Of a stretch of 64,000 nt of DNA, positions 29,899 through 38,678 are shown one piece after another. This DNA is from DASXQK01 sp963724385 (GTDB lineage Bacteria > Pseudomonadota > Alphaproteobacteria > Dongiales > Dongiaceae). The DNA lies in the NCBI GenBank assembly GCA_963724385.1, contig CAVRUJ010000002.1, positions 744,001-808,000 on the forward strand. Reading direction: 5' to 3'. The translations under genes and the position numbers were made by a program. The notes under the pieces are model-generated. The model made no database searches, was not told the DNA's origin, and saw nothing but the letters and a program-made list of their open reading frames with translations. Positions within the stretch are counted from its first letter, which is position 1. The number at the start of each line of letters is the position of its first letter.

Positions 29899-30073
29899 GT
29901 TCAGCGCCCTCGGCCGCGGGCGTTCCGGCGCCCGTCCGTGAGTTGATCCCTCGTCATGTCCCATTATGACAAGTTGGGGCGCCTGAAACAGCATTGCGTG
30001 GCGATATTCTTGCGGCTCGCCACGCCGAGAGGGGCTCTCCAGTGACCAAGCCGCCAGCCGCCGGAAGTCGGCT

Positions 30074-30985
30074 CTATTGATAGCTCCAGCCGAAAGCCGC
30101 CGACCGTCGGAAATCGTCGTAGAACATCACATAGCCGTCGTAGTCGTAGCTCGACTTGGCGAATACGAGCTCGGAATGGCCATCGCCGCCATAGTCGCCG
30201 GCGTCGATGAGCATGAGTTCGCTGCCGAGGAAGCGGACCTGGCCAGCGTCATCGGCCACGAACCAGTGGGGGCTCCATTCGGGTCCCGGTACTTCATCGG
30301 GCGCCGGCGCCTGGCCGGTCACGATCAAGGCGAAAAGCAGCGTCCCCGACCGGGAACGATAGGCCTTGAGCAGCTCGACCTTGCCGTCCTCGAGCTTGAA
30401 CTTGGCGTTTTCCTGCTGGACCGCGGCCCGGAAGCTGTCCATCCCCCGGCTCGCCAGGGAGCTGTCCGATGCGGTGCGCTGCCACCGGTCCGGGTCCTGG
30501 ACATTGGGGGCGGAAACGAGAACGAGCGGCCGGTAGACGGCGCCGTCCACGCCCCATTGGGCGAAGTCGCTGCCGGGTTGGCCCATATGCGGCACTTGCT
30601 CGCCCGCCGGCAACAGCTGAAGCCCGATGTCGCTGTAGGCCAGCCATTGCTTCGGCCGCGTGCTTTCGATGCGGCCGAGGGACTTGCCATCGAAAGCGAT
30701 GGTCCAGTCGAGGCTGGCGGGAAACTGCTGGCCGGCGCTCTGAAGCTGATCGAGATCGGCAACATTGTCCGGCAAGGCTTGCCAACCGTCGGCAGCGCGC
30801 CGGAAAGCCACCCGGACCACGCTCGTCTCGGCCGTGCCATAGACCTGCCGGATTCGCGCCTGCTGGTTCGGCGCGAGGTTCTCCAGCACACCGACCAGTA
30901 TGTCGTCGCCGGCCTGAACGGACGTGACGACTGCCCCGCCGGCAAGAAGAGCGAGGGTCGCGGAGCAGATGAAGCGTCGCAACAT
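30074..30985 (-). CDS. Secreted protein of unknown function
   Basis: This 303-residue protein has a clear signal peptide (RRFICSATLALLAGG, cleavage near VQA-GDD). The rest is soluble and acidic. Near the end a segment reads LIDAGDYGGDGHSELVFAKSSYDYDGYV, which resembles an FG-GAP-type calcium-binding loop (D.G.DG..E). No enzymatic motif is recognised. ATG 30985 follows GGGAG; the open frame upstream to 31096 overlaps the opposite gene's promoter. Confidence 0.75.
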   Translation of the reverse strand: MLRRFICSATLALLAGGAVVTSVQAGDDILVGVLENLAPNQQARIRQVYGTAETSVVRVAFRRAADGWQALPDNVADLDQLQSAGQQFPASLDWTIAFDGKSLGRIESTRPKQWLAYSDIGLQLLPAGEQVPHMGQPGSDFAQWGVDGAVYRPLVLVSAPNVQDPDRWQRTASDSSLASRGMDSFRAAVQQENAKFKLEDGKVELLKAYRSRSGTLLFALIVTGQAPAPDEVPGPEWSPHWFVADDAGQVRFLGSELMLIDAGDYGGDGHSELVFAKSSYDYDGYVMFYDDFRRSAAFGWSYQ

Positions 30986-31105
30986 GAAAGGCTCCCGGCG
31001 ATTCGGCTTGATCTGGCCTGCCGTCATAACGTCTCGGCAAGCTGGAATTTCCCGCTTCCAGGGGTCATCTTCCGATGACAGGAACGGCGGGAGCAAGGGG
31101 AGTCA

Positions 31106-31639
31106 ATGGTTCGTGGCGTCGCCCGGCTGGCCGCAAGGCTGCGCGGCAAGCGCAAGCCGCCGATTTCGCTGCGGCCGGCCAAGCCGGTCGACTACGGCTT
31201 CGCGCGGCAATCCTGCTTCGCCGCCTTGAAGGCCTTGCTCGGGCCCGATGCGGATTGGGACGAGGCGCTGGAGGATGGGCTCTTTGCCAGGCAATTCGTC
31301 CAGAGCGAAGTCGAGATGGTGGCGCTGGGCGAACGCGATGCCGGCTGGCTCCAGACCCGCCGCGAAGGCGGCCGGATCCATCTCATCCGCTTTTGCCTCG
31401 CCCCCGGCTTTCGCGGCCGGGGACTGGGGCGCGTCATTCTCGACCGGCTCCAGGCGCGCGCCAGGAAGGCGGTCAGTCCGATCGTCCTGTCCCTTGCCCG
31501 CATCGATCCCGCCTTGGGGTTCTATCTCCACCAGGGCTTTCGCGTCGTCGAGGCCGATCCCTACAGGGTTCATCTGCGCCAGGACCCCAGGCCCTCCTAC
31601 CGTGGCCCCGGACCGACGCCCGGCATGCGACGGGGTTGA
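31106..31639 (+). CDS. GNAT family N-acetyltransferase
   Basis: This 177-residue protein contains the GNAT acetyl-CoA-binding signature FRGRGLGRVILDRLQARA at about residues 99-116, and the following GFYLHQGFRVVE beta-bulge segment near 145. The N-terminal 30 residues are basic. GGGGAG precedes the ATG. The substrate is unknown. It is divergent from the secreted protein gene and followed by a small membrane protein gene on the same strand. Confidence 0.85.
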   Translation: MVRGVARLAARLRGKRKPPISLRPAKPVDYGFARQSCFAALKALLGPDADWDEALEDGLFARQFVQSEVEMVALGERDAGWLQTRREGGRIHLIRFCLAPGFRGRGLGRVILDRLQARARKAVSPIVLSLARIDPALGFYLHQGFRVVEADPYRVHLRQDPRPSYRGPGPTPGMRRG

Positions 31640-31693
31640 CGAAATGCGTGGCTCGGCCACACTCGGCGGCTGACGCAATAGGGATAACCGCAG

Positions 31694-31885
31694 ATGGCAG
31701 ATGTTCTCGGCTTCGTCTTCGGCAATCTGCTGTTCCTCGTGACCGGCCTGTTCGGCGCCGCCGGATTGCTGATCCTAGCCCTCGTCCGGCTGGGCGTGCT
31801 GCCGGGCCAGGAGCTGCTGCGGCTGCCGGGGGCTACCGGGATGCCCTTGGCCGAACCCGAACCCCCGACCCCGCCTAAAGCCTGA
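31694..31885 (+). CDS. Small single-pass membrane protein
   Basis: This 63-residue protein has a hydrophobic segment from about residue 7 to 33 (FGNLLFLVTGLFGAAGLLIL) and a proline-rich end (PEPPTPPK). There is no recognised family. Coding is supported by a plausible start after the GNAT gene and the amphipathic composition; its last codons overlap the end of the convergent hydrolase gene by 11 bp. Confidence 0.5.
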   Translation: MADVLGFVFGNLLFLVTGLFGAAGLLILALVRLGVLPGQELLRLPGATGMPLAEPEPPTPPKA

Positions 31886-32762
31886 CTCCGCTCAGGAACT
31901 CGGTCAGGATCCGCGCCGTATCCTCGGGATATTTGTCGATGAAGAAATGCCCAGCCGGCAGCGAGACCTTGCGCAGATTGGCGCATCGTTTCTGCCAGGC
32001 GGCGCCGATATCGAAATTTCTGTGCATGGCGCCCTTCGTCCCCCAGAAGGCGAGCGTGGGACAGGCAAGCCTGGTTGCGATGTCGGCGCTGTCATGCTCG
32101 AGGTCGATGGTGGCCGCGGAGCGATAATCGGAGCAGGAGCCGTGGATCATGGCCGGATCGCGCCAGCAGCGCCGGTACTCGGCCAACATCTCCGGATCGA
32201 AGTCCTGGGCCCGCGTGGCGCCCCAGCCGAGGAGGCAGGTCTCGTAGAAATAATCGGGATCGGCGCCGATCAGCCGCTCCGGAAAGGGCTCCGGCTGGGA
32301 GAGGAAATACCAATGCCAATAGACCCCGGCAACATGCCGGTTCGTCTCCATGAACATGGCGTAAGTGGGCACGATATCAAGCACGGCGAGCGATGCGACC
32401 GCCTCGGGATGGTCGAGGGCCATGCGATGGCCGGTCCTGCCGCCCCGGTCATGGCCGACCAGGTGAAAGCGATCATGGCCGAGCGTCCGCATGAGCCCGA
32501 GCTGATCGCCAGCCATGCTGCGGAAGGAGTAGGTCGAGCCGTCAGGCGCGGCCCTGGGCTTGGCCGAATCGCCATAGCCGCGCAGATCGGCGCAAACCAC
32601 CGTGAAATTCTCGGCCAGGAGCGGGGCCGTCTTGGCCCACATCGCCAGGCATTGCGGGAAACCATGGAGCAGGAGCAATGGCGGTCCGCTGCCGGCAGTC
32701 ACGCAAGAGACGGCGACACCGTCGACATCGACCTTCTTTCGCTCGAAGCCCCGGAACAGCAT
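31875..32762 (-). CDS. Fluoroacetate dehalogenase-type alpha/beta hydrolase
   Basis: This 295-residue alpha/beta hydrolase closely matches Rhodopseudomonas-type fluoroacetate dehalogenases. All defining residues are present: nucleophile D105 with carboxylate-binding R106 and R109 (GHDRGGR), the fluoride pocket H150, W151 and Y213 (YWHWYF, CSDYR), and catalytic H272 (GGHFF-like AGHFF). Such enzymes hydrolyse haloacetates to glycolate. The assignment is by active-site pattern; natural substrates may be other 2-haloacids. It lies directly downstream of a YciI-like gene. Confidence 0.88.
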   Translation of the reverse strand: MLFRGFERKKVDVDGVAVSCVTAGSGPPLLLLHGFPQCLAMWAKTAPLLAENFTVVCADLRGYGDSAKPRAAPDGSTYSFRSMAGDQLGLMRTLGHDRFHLVGHDRGGRTGHRMALDHPEAVASLAVLDIVPTYAMFMETNRHVAGVYWHWYFLSQPEPFPERLIGADPDYFYETCLLGWGATRAQDFDPEMLAEYRRCWRDPAMIHGSCSDYRSAATIDLEHDSADIATRLACPTLAFWGTKGAMHRNFDIGAAWQKRCANLRKVSLPAGHFFIDKYPEDTARILTEFLSGVRL

Positions 32763-32773
32763 CGCACCGACGC

Positions 32774-33088
32774 TCAGGGCGTGATCTTGCCGTCGAGCAC
32801 GGCCATGCGGAAGGGCCTGATCTCGATCTTCTGCCAGACCCCTTCCTTGACGTAAGGATCGCGCGCCAGCCAGGCATCGAGCTCTGCCCGGCTCGGGAAC
32901 TCCGCCATCACCGCAGATCCGATCATCTTGCCGGCATCGTCGAGGATGGCGCCCGCCGCGCGCAGCTCGCCCCTCGCCACCAGGGGCTTGATCCCTTCGA
33001 AATGCGCCGGACGGGCGGCGCCCCGGCGTGCCGCGGCAGCTTCATCGGTCCCGTCATAGGCCAGCACCAAGAACTGCGCCATTTCCAC
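32774..33088 (-). CDS. YciI family protein
   Basis: This 104-residue protein of the YciI/DUF1330-like alpha-beta barrel group has MAQFLVLAYDGTD at the start, the conserved His-Asp region replaced by AHFEGIKP, and SRAELDAWLARDPYVKEGVW, which is typical. YciI relatives include dehalogenase-like and dehydrochlorinase-like proteins and often accompany catabolic genes. It lies 11 bp upstream of the dehalogenase gene and 27 bp after the HAD gene on the same strand, so the three are probably one operon. Confidence 0.85.
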   Translation of the reverse strand: MEMAQFLVLAYDGTDEAAAARRGAARPAHFEGIKPLVARGELRAAGAILDDAGKMIGSAVMAEFPSRAELDAWLARDPYVKEGVWQKIEIRPFRMAVLDGKITP

Positions 33089-33115
33089 CTCTCTTCGGTT
33101 GGATGTCCGGCGGCC

Positions 33116-33826
33116 TCAGCGCGCTTCCGCATCGACGGCGTCAGCCAGCTCGCCCAAGGTCGCGAAATGATAGTCGGGCGCGGTCAGCTTGGCGGGGACC
33201 TGGGTGCCCCCGAATCCGCGCAGGCCCTTGCGCCGTTCGATCCAGCAGACTTTGTAACCGAGTTCGCGCGCCACGCCGATGTCGTGATATTGGCTTTGGG
33301 CCACATGCAGGATGTCCTCCAGCGCATAGCCGGAGGCGCTGAGCCGGCCGCGCGCGAAGGCGAAGAATTTGGGATCCGGCTTTTCGCAGCGTGCCTCGTC
33401 GGGCGTGACTGCGTCGTCGAAGGGTTCGCCGAGCGTCCGAGCCATGTGCTCCAGCGCCCAATGCCGGGCATTGGTCATGGCCATCAGGCGATAGCGCCGG
33501 CGCAGGCGCTTCAGCGCTTCGGCCGAATCCGGAAAGCCCGGCCAGGTCTTGATGGAATCCCTGAGGCCTTCGCCGAGCCCGGGCTTTCGGGGCAGGTCGA
33601 GATCGCGGGCCAAGTCGTCATAGACGCGCACGAGGTCCTCCGGATAACGGGCCTCCGGCGCATGCGCGCCGCGCGAGCGCCGATAGGATTCCAGGATCGC
33701 ATCGTCGGCGAGCTTCGCCTCGCTCCGGCCCGAAATCCTGCGGATGTAGGCGATCATTCCGCCTTCGAAATCGATCAGCGTGCCGACAACGTCGAAGGTC
33801 ATGACCTTGAATCCGAGCAGCGACAT
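33116..33826 (-). CDS. HAD-superfamily hydrolase, haloacid dehalogenase type II-like
   Basis: This 236-residue HAD hydrolase has motif I FDVVGTL with nucleophile D12. The second Asp of phosphatases is replaced by Val, as in L-2-haloacid dehalogenases, where FDAYGTL is usual. Motif II is AMTNARH, with Thr at the position of the dehalogenase Ser, and motif III is EKPDPKFF. The end of the domain reads AQSQYHDIGVARELGY. It heads an operon with YciI and the fluoroacetate-dehalogenase-type gene. The second double-hairpin repeat lies 37 bp upstream of its start. Confidence 0.85.
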   Translation of the reverse strand: MSLLGFKVMTFDVVGTLIDFEGGMIAYIRRISGRSEAKLADDAILESYRRSRGAHAPEARYPEDLVRVYDDLARDLDLPRKPGLGEGLRDSIKTWPGFPDSAEALKRLRRRYRLMAMTNARHWALEHMARTLGEPFDDAVTPDEARCEKPDPKFFAFARGRLSASGYALEDILHVAQSQYHDIGVARELGYKVCWIERRKGLRGFGGTQVPAKLTAPDYHFATLGELADAVDAEAR

Positions 33827-33863
33827 GGCCGTTCCTCATTCTATGGGACTTGCGGGCAGCCCC

Positions 33864-33969
33864 GTGCCGACTTTCCCAGAAAGTCGGCACATCCTTTCCA
33901 ATTTTAGCATCGGATTCACGCAGAAATTCGTGACATGGCCCCGAGTCACGAATTTCCGCGATCCGATAC
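33864..33969. repeat. 106-bp double-hairpin element, copy 2
   Basis: This has the same layout as copy 1 at 25130. Hairpin 1 (33864-33890) has GTGCCGACTTTC with GAAAGTCGGCAC; the A-T pair of copy 1 is replaced by G-C on both sides, a compensatory change. The spacer is again 16 nt. Hairpin 2 (33907-33969) is 63 bp, with inner arms AATTCGTGAC / GTCACGAATT perfectly paired. It lies between the HAD gene start and the end of the dehydrogenase gene. Confidence 0.85.
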
Positions 33970-34006
33970 TCTGCCAAACCGCCATCGGCCGCATCGATTT
34001 CAAGGC

Positions 34007-34912
34007 CTACGGCAGGGATTTCCGCGCCTTCAGCAGCGCCACCAGGTTGGCGTCGCGCCAGCGCTCGAGTTCCTCCATCGACCGGCCGCCGGCGATCTCG
34101 GCCACGGACTCCTTGATGTCCTGCTTGCTGGCCTCGCTGCCCCACCAGCCGAAATGCGCCAGGCTGTGGTCGATCCCGCCCCTGCCCCCGGCGAAGTGAT
34201 AGCAGAGCGCCGGGCCCATGAAGGCCCAGCGCAGGCCGACGCCGCCGGTCACCGCGTCGTCGATGTCCTTGAAGCCGCAGACGCCGGCGTCGACGAGACG
34301 GGCCGCCTCTTCGAGGATCACGTGCTGGATGCGGTTGGCGATGTAACCCTCGATCCCCTTCCTCAGCAGCAGCGGCTGCTTCCCGAGGCCGGCGTAGAAG
34401 GCGACGGCCCAGTCCAGCACCGCCTTGGGATTGCCTGCCGAGCCCACGACCTCGACCAGGGGCAAGAGATAGGAGGGCGCGAAAGGGTGGCCGATGATGC
34501 AGCGTCCCGGATGCCGGCAGTTGGAAGCCAGGCGCTCGGGCAGGAATCCCGACGAGGAACTGGCGATGATCGAATCGGGCGGAGCGTAACGATCGATCTC
34601 GGAGAACAGCGCGACCTTGAGCTCCTCCCGGTCGGGCGCGCTCTCCTGGATGAATTCCGCGCCGCTCACGGCATCGGCGACTTTGGCCACGAACTCCAGC
34701 CGGCCCCGCGCCTTGAGCCCCGCGAGGCCAAGGCTCGTCAAGGCCGGCCAAACCTGGTCGATCATGGCATGGAGCTTCGCCTCGGCATCCGCGCCGGGAT
34801 CGGTCGCCACCACGTCCAGGCCCTGGGCGAGGAACAAGGCGGCCCAGCCGCCGCCGATCGTGCCTGTGCCGACGACGGCGACGTGCTTCACGCGCTCCGG
34901 ATCCGGTCTCAT
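34007..34912 (-). CDS. Carnitine / 3-hydroxyacyl-CoA dehydrogenase family protein
   Basis: This 301-residue NAD-dependent dehydrogenase has a Rossmann GTGTIGGGWA motif (15-24) and the ASSSSGF catalytic-serine region. GHPFAPSYLLPLVEVVG and EGYIANRIQ follow, typical of 3-hydroxybutyryl-CoA and L-carnitine 3-dehydrogenases. The length and the WRDANL-like end fit the carnitine dehydrogenase branch better than FadB-type enzymes, but the distinction needs alignment. ATG 34912 follows GGGAGGG. It is transcribed toward the HAD gene, with the repeat between them. Confidence 0.78.
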   Translation of the reverse strand: MRPDPERVKHVAVVGTGTIGGGWAALFLAQGLDVVATDPGADAEAKLHAMIDQVWPALTSLGLAGLKARGRLEFVAKVADAVSGAEFIQESAPDREELKVALFSEIDRYAPPDSIIASSSSGFLPERLASNCRHPGRCIIGHPFAPSYLLPLVEVVGSAGNPKAVLDWAVAFYAGLGKQPLLLRKGIEGYIANRIQHVILEEAARLVDAGVCGFKDIDDAVTGGVGLRWAFMGPALCYHFAGGRGGIDHSLAHFGWWGSEASKQDIKESVAEIAGGRSMEELERWRDANLVALLKARKSLP

Positions 34913-35141
34913 GGCTCGCCCTCCCTTGCAATGCGCGGGCGAGCATATCGTCCCGTTGTTGGAGCGCGCCAGCGGGTTCCAGCCCTGGCGCTGCCAGGCG
35001 AAGCTGGGGCGAAATTGACGGGGCTCGATTCAAGACGTTAGGGTGCGCCCACAATCGGGGGCGGAGCGTCGCCGGGGATTCCCGGGCGGGCAAGCGGCGC
35101 GGCTCCCAAAGCCTTGGCTTGCCATCGAAAGGGACCCGGCA

Positions 35142-35918
35142 ATGACCCCAGTTCAGAGACGACCGCTTGTGTTCGTGGCCCTGCTGGCGATCGCCGCCGC
35201 GGTCGCCTTCCCGGTGCATGCCGGCGAGGTGAAAGTCGCCTCGGAAGGGACCTTCAAGCCCTTCAGTTATTTCACTTCGGGCGGGCAGCTCACCGGTTTC
35301 GACGTCGAGCTTGCCCAGGCGATCTGCAAGGCAGCCGGCCTCGATTGCGTCATGGTCACCATGGACTATGACGGCATGATGGTGGCGCTCAAGGAAAAGA
35401 AGATCGACGTCATCGATTCGGGCATGAGCATCACGGCCAAGCGCCGGAAGGTCGTCGCCTTCACCGATCGCACGCGGGCATCGGGCAAGCGCTTCGTCTC
35501 CTGCACGCCGGACAAATTCGCGAAAATCGGCCCCGATGATCTCAAGGGGGACATCGTCGGGACCCAGGCGGATACCAGCAGCGCAGATTACATCAAGGCG
35601 TACTATACCGGCTCAGACATCCAACTCTACCGGTCCATGGACGAGGCCTTCGCCGATCTCTCCGCCGGCCGCCTCGATCTCGCGCTCGCCCAGGATGCCG
35701 TCGGCTACGCCTTCATGACCTCCCCGGCCGGCAAGGGCTGCGCCTTCGTCGGCGACCGCCTCGACGACCCGAAATATTTCGGCGAGGGTGTCGGCCTGGC
35801 GTTGCGCCAGTCGGACAGCGACCTGGTCGCGGCCCTCAACGCCGGTCTCAGCAAGATTCGGGCCGACGGCACCTATAAGGCGATCAACGACAAGTATTTC
35901 CCGTTCTCGGTCTATTGA
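35142..35918 (+). CDS. Polar amino-acid ABC transporter substrate-binding protein
   Basis: This 258-residue periplasmic binding protein (SBP_bac_3) starts with a signal peptide (VFVALLAIAAAVAFPVHA). The mature part has VASEGTFKPFSYF, LTGFDVELAQAICK and MVALKEKKIDVIDSGMSIT, typical of lysine/arginine/ornithine- or histidine-type receptors. ATG 35142 was chosen because the signal peptide starts there, preceded by GAAAGGGA. It is followed by two permease genes but no ATPase gene. Confidence 0.9.
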   Translation: MTPVQRRPLVFVALLAIAAAVAFPVHAGEVKVASEGTFKPFSYFTSGGQLTGFDVELAQAICKAAGLDCVMVTMDYDGMMVALKEKKIDVIDSGMSITAKRRKVVAFTDRTRASGKRFVSCTPDKFAKIGPDDLKGDIVGTQADTSSADYIKAYYTGSDIQLYRSMDEAFADLSAGRLDLALAQDAVGYAFMTSPAGKGCAFVGDRLDDPKYFGEGVGLALRQSDSDLVAALNAGLSKIRADGTYKAINDKYFPFSVY

Positions 35919-35948
35919 TCCGGCGCCGCGGCCCTCGCCGAGCGGCGA

Positions 35949-36654
35949 ATGCTGCAGGTCCTGCAGTTCGGGGCCGGTGGATGGGGTGGGGAGCTTGCCG
36001 CCGGCCTGGTGGTGACCCTGGCGCTTGCCGCCTCCGCCCTTCCGCTCGGGCTCGCCAGCGGCCTGGCCTTGGCCTTTGCGACCCATTCCCGCCGGGCCTG
36101 GCTCAGGGAGTCGTCCGCCGCCTTCGCCGGGGCCTTTCGGGGCATCCCCGAGCTCTTGACCCTGTTCCTCGTCTATATCGGCGGCCAGCGGTTGATCAAC
36201 CTTGCCTTGCCGCTCCTGGGGCTGGGCGGGAGGTTCGAATTCAGCGGCTTTCTCGCCGGCACCGTCACCTTGGGCCTGGTCTTCGGCGCCTATGCCAGCG
36301 AGGTGTTCCTGGGAGTCCTCAGGGACTCTCGACGGGTCTTCCCTCGAAGCGGCCCGGGCCTTGGGCTTGGGGCGCTGGCCGGTCCTGCGCTTCATCGTCC
36401 TGCCCGAGCTGTTCCGACTCGGCCTGCCGGGGCTTTCCAATCAGTGGCTATCGACGGTGAAGCAGTCAGCACTGGTGTCGGTCGTCGCCTGCGACGAGCT
36501 GCTGCGCAGGAGCTATCTGGCTGCCACCAGCACCGGCAACCATATCCTGTTCTACGGGGTCGCCTGCCTCGCCTACATCGCCATCACGACGCCCTCCGAA
36601 GCGGCTCTTGCGGCCTGGCACCGGCGTCTCAGCCGCGGGCGAAGCCGTGGCTGA
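35949..36654 (+). pseudogene. Amino-acid ABC transporter permease, frameshifted
   Basis: The first frame encodes a HisQ/GlnP-like permease up to GAYASEVFLGVLRDS. Homology then continues one base later in another frame with DGSSLEAARALGLGRWPVLR and a normal end at 36654. The break is near 36321-36330. Dropping one base there (for example the A of GGGACTCTC) restores a continuous reading through the EAA loop. The gene is therefore either inactive or affected by a sequencing error. The restored frame overlaps the next permease's GTG start, as in intact operons. Confidence 0.8.
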
Positions 36655-37459
36655 GGCGCCCTTCAGCCCGCGTCCCGATCGCTCCAGCGGCCTTGTTCGC
36701 GCGGGGCTCCTCGTCGCCAGCGCGCTCGGCGCGGGGCTGCTGCTCCAGCTGCTGCTTGGCAGCAACGGCATCGATGCGGCGGATTTAGCGGCCGCCCTGC
36801 CCCTTCTGCTGAGAGGCCTCGGCCTCACGGTCTTCATCTCCGTCGTTTCCGTGCTGCTGGGCTCCCTGCTCGGCGCCGGGCTTCTGGCCGGCCTGCTTCA
36901 GCCCTGGGGGTCTCTCAAGACCGGGATCTGGGCGTTTTGCATCGCCTTCCGGGGCACGCCGGCCATCGCCCAACTCTATTTGATCTACTACGGGGCTGGC
37001 GAGATTCACGGCCTGTTGCGGGACGCCCACCTCTGGTGGTTCTTTCGCGAGCCGTTGAACTGCGTGATCTTCACATTCACCCTCAATTCCGCCGCCTACC
37101 AGACGCGCATCATCCATGGGGCGCTGGTGAACCTTCCACGGGAGCAGACCGATGCGGCGCAGTCGCTCGGCCTGTCGCGCTCCGTCACGCTGGTCCGGAT
37201 ATTGCTGCCCCAGGCGCTGCTGACGGCACTGCGACCGCTGGGCAATGAGGTTGCGAAAGTGGCCAAGGCCTCATCGGTCGCAAGCCTCGTCACGGTGCTG
37301 GATCTGCTCGGCACGGCCAAATACCTGGTCGGCCAGAGCCTCGATTTTGGCTTCTACATCCTGGCTGCAATGCTTTACGTGCTGCTGGTCGGCGGGATCC
37401 GATTGGCCGTGGATGCAATCGAGCGCCGGCTGACGCGTCATCTTCCGCCTGTCGGCTGA
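36647..37459 (+). CDS. Polar amino-acid ABC transporter permease
   Basis: This 270-residue HisM-like permease has a membrane helix after a short N-terminus, a second around LRGLGLTVFISVVSVLLG, the loop FRGTPAIAQLYLIYYG, and the EAA motif LPREQTDAAQSLGLSRS. It would form a heterodimeric channel with the frameshifted gene before it. The likely start is GTG 36647, inside the end of the previous gene; an upstream TTG at 36608 is possible. No ATPase gene follows, so the system must borrow one or is defunct. Confidence 0.87.
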   Translation: MAEAPFSPRPDRSSGLVRAGLLVASALGAGLLLQLLLGSNGIDAADLAAALPLLLRGLGLTVFISVVSVLLGSLLGAGLLAGLLQPWGSLKTGIWAFCIAFRGTPAIAQLYLIYYGAGEIHGLLRDAHLWWFFREPLNCVIFTFTLNSAAYQTRIIHGALVNLPREQTDAAQSLGLSRSVTLVRILLPQALLTALRPLGNEVAKVAKASSVASLVTVLDLLGTAKYLVGQSLDFGFYILAAMLYVLLVGGIRLAVDAIERRLTRHLPPVG

Positions 37460-37469
37460 GACGCGACCT

Positions 37470-38678
37470 TCAAACAAACGATTCGTGCAGGAAGTATTTG
37501 CCGCCCGGCGTTCTCGGGATCTCCGCGACCCGAACGCAGCGAACCTTGAAGCCGGGCGCCATGTACATGTCGATCAATTCCTGGGCGACGCTTTCGGCCA
37601 CCTCAGCATCAGGGTCGCGGGGAATATAGTGAAATTCCACCTCGCCCAGGGCCTTCTGGAACAGCTTGAAGCGGTGCAGCGCCAGTCGCTCGGCAACTCG
37701 CCCCGGCAGGCGCGGCATGATCCGCCGGCCGTCGGGCAGCTTGAACAGGTTCTGCTGCCGGCCGACGATGCGCTCAAGGGCCATGGGTGAGACCCGGCAG
37801 TCGTTGCTCTTTGCCCTCACGGCGTAGTCGCCTGTCTCGTAGCGCAGCAACGGCATGGCGCGATTGAACAAAGGCGTGACGACGACGCGGCCCAGTTCGC
37901 CGGACCTGGCGGGACGGCCCTCGTCGGTGATCAGTTCGAAAATCACATGGCGCGCGGCCGGGTGGTATGCCCCGCAGAGGTGACATTGCAGGGCGATGAT
38001 GCCGGCTTCGATGCAGCCGTACAGGTCTATCAGCCGGCAACCGGGAATCGCCCGGACGAGTTCGCGCAGCTCGTCGGGCACCACCTCCGACAGGGTCGAA
38101 ACAAGCCGCAGCGGAAGTACATGGGATTCCTCCACGCTGTGTTCCAGCGCGCCGCGGAGGACCGAGGGAAAGCCCCTCACCATGGTCGCCTCCGTGCTTC
38201 GCAGCAGCTGAAAGGTGGCGCGCGTGTCCACGGTGTGAAGTTTCCAGCGATGGGCCCCGTCCGGCAGGTCCTCTTCCTCCAGTGTGCCGACCGGGTGGTC
38301 CTCCTGTGGGTTCAGGATATTGGCGATCAGGCGATGGCTAGCGAAACCCCAACCTTGCTTCAGGCGCATATTCTCCATGACGTTGACCTGCAAGGCGCGG
38401 CTTGTCTTGCGGACATGGAGCGGTTCGCCCGTCGATCCGGAGGTGTATTTGGATTGCACCTCGCCGTCTTCGGGCGGCACGAAGTCGCTATGGAATTTCG
38501 CCGGGTTCGCCCTTACCACGGACTTTTCCGTGATCGGAACATCGCGAAAGGGAATCGCCTGGCCGGACCTGAGGCGGGCGGCCCAAGACTGATCCCGGTA
38601 ATAGGGCGAATGGACCGCCGCATGGGAGAACATGGCCGTGAGCGCCGTCTTGGGATCGGGTAATGCTACGCGTGCCAT
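37470..38678 (-). CDS. Phenylacetate-CoA ligase-like adenylate-forming enzyme
   Basis: This 402-residue protein of the PaaK / coenzyme F390 synthetase family has the ATP-binding YTSGSTGEPLHVRKT loop, followed by LIDLYGCIEAG and a YETGDYAV motif. It is shorter than PaaK (about 430), with a C-terminal domain ending GGKYFLHESF. The acyl or aromatic substrate is unknown. ATG 38678 follows AAGGGG and starts the homology; the longer open frame upstream is low-complexity. It is divergent from a small basic protein gene. Confidence 0.8.
   Translation of the reverse strand: MARVALPDPKTALTAMFSHAAVHSPYYRDQSWAARLRSGQAIPFRDVPITEKSVVRANPAKFHSDFVPPEDGEVQSKYTSGSTGEPLHVRKTSRALQVNVMENMRLKQGWGFASHRLIANILNPQEDHPVGTLEEEDLPDGAHRWKLHTVDTRATFQLLRSTEATMVRGFPSVLRGALEHSVEESHVLPLRLVSTLSEVVPDELRELVRAIPGCRLIDLYGCIEAGIIALQCHLCGAYHPAARHVIFELITDEGRPARSGELGRVVVTPLFNRAMPLLRYETGDYAVRAKSNDCRVSPMALERIVGRQQNLFKLPDGRRIMPRLPGRVAERLALHRFKLFQKALGEVEFHYIPRDPDAEVAESVAQELIDMYMAPGFKVRCVRVAEIPRTPGGKYFLHESFV

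Noticed and set aside
33618..35219. 533-codon minus-strand frame spanning HAD and dehydrogenase genes
   Set aside because: It is the wrong frame of two recognisable genes and also crosses the repeat element.
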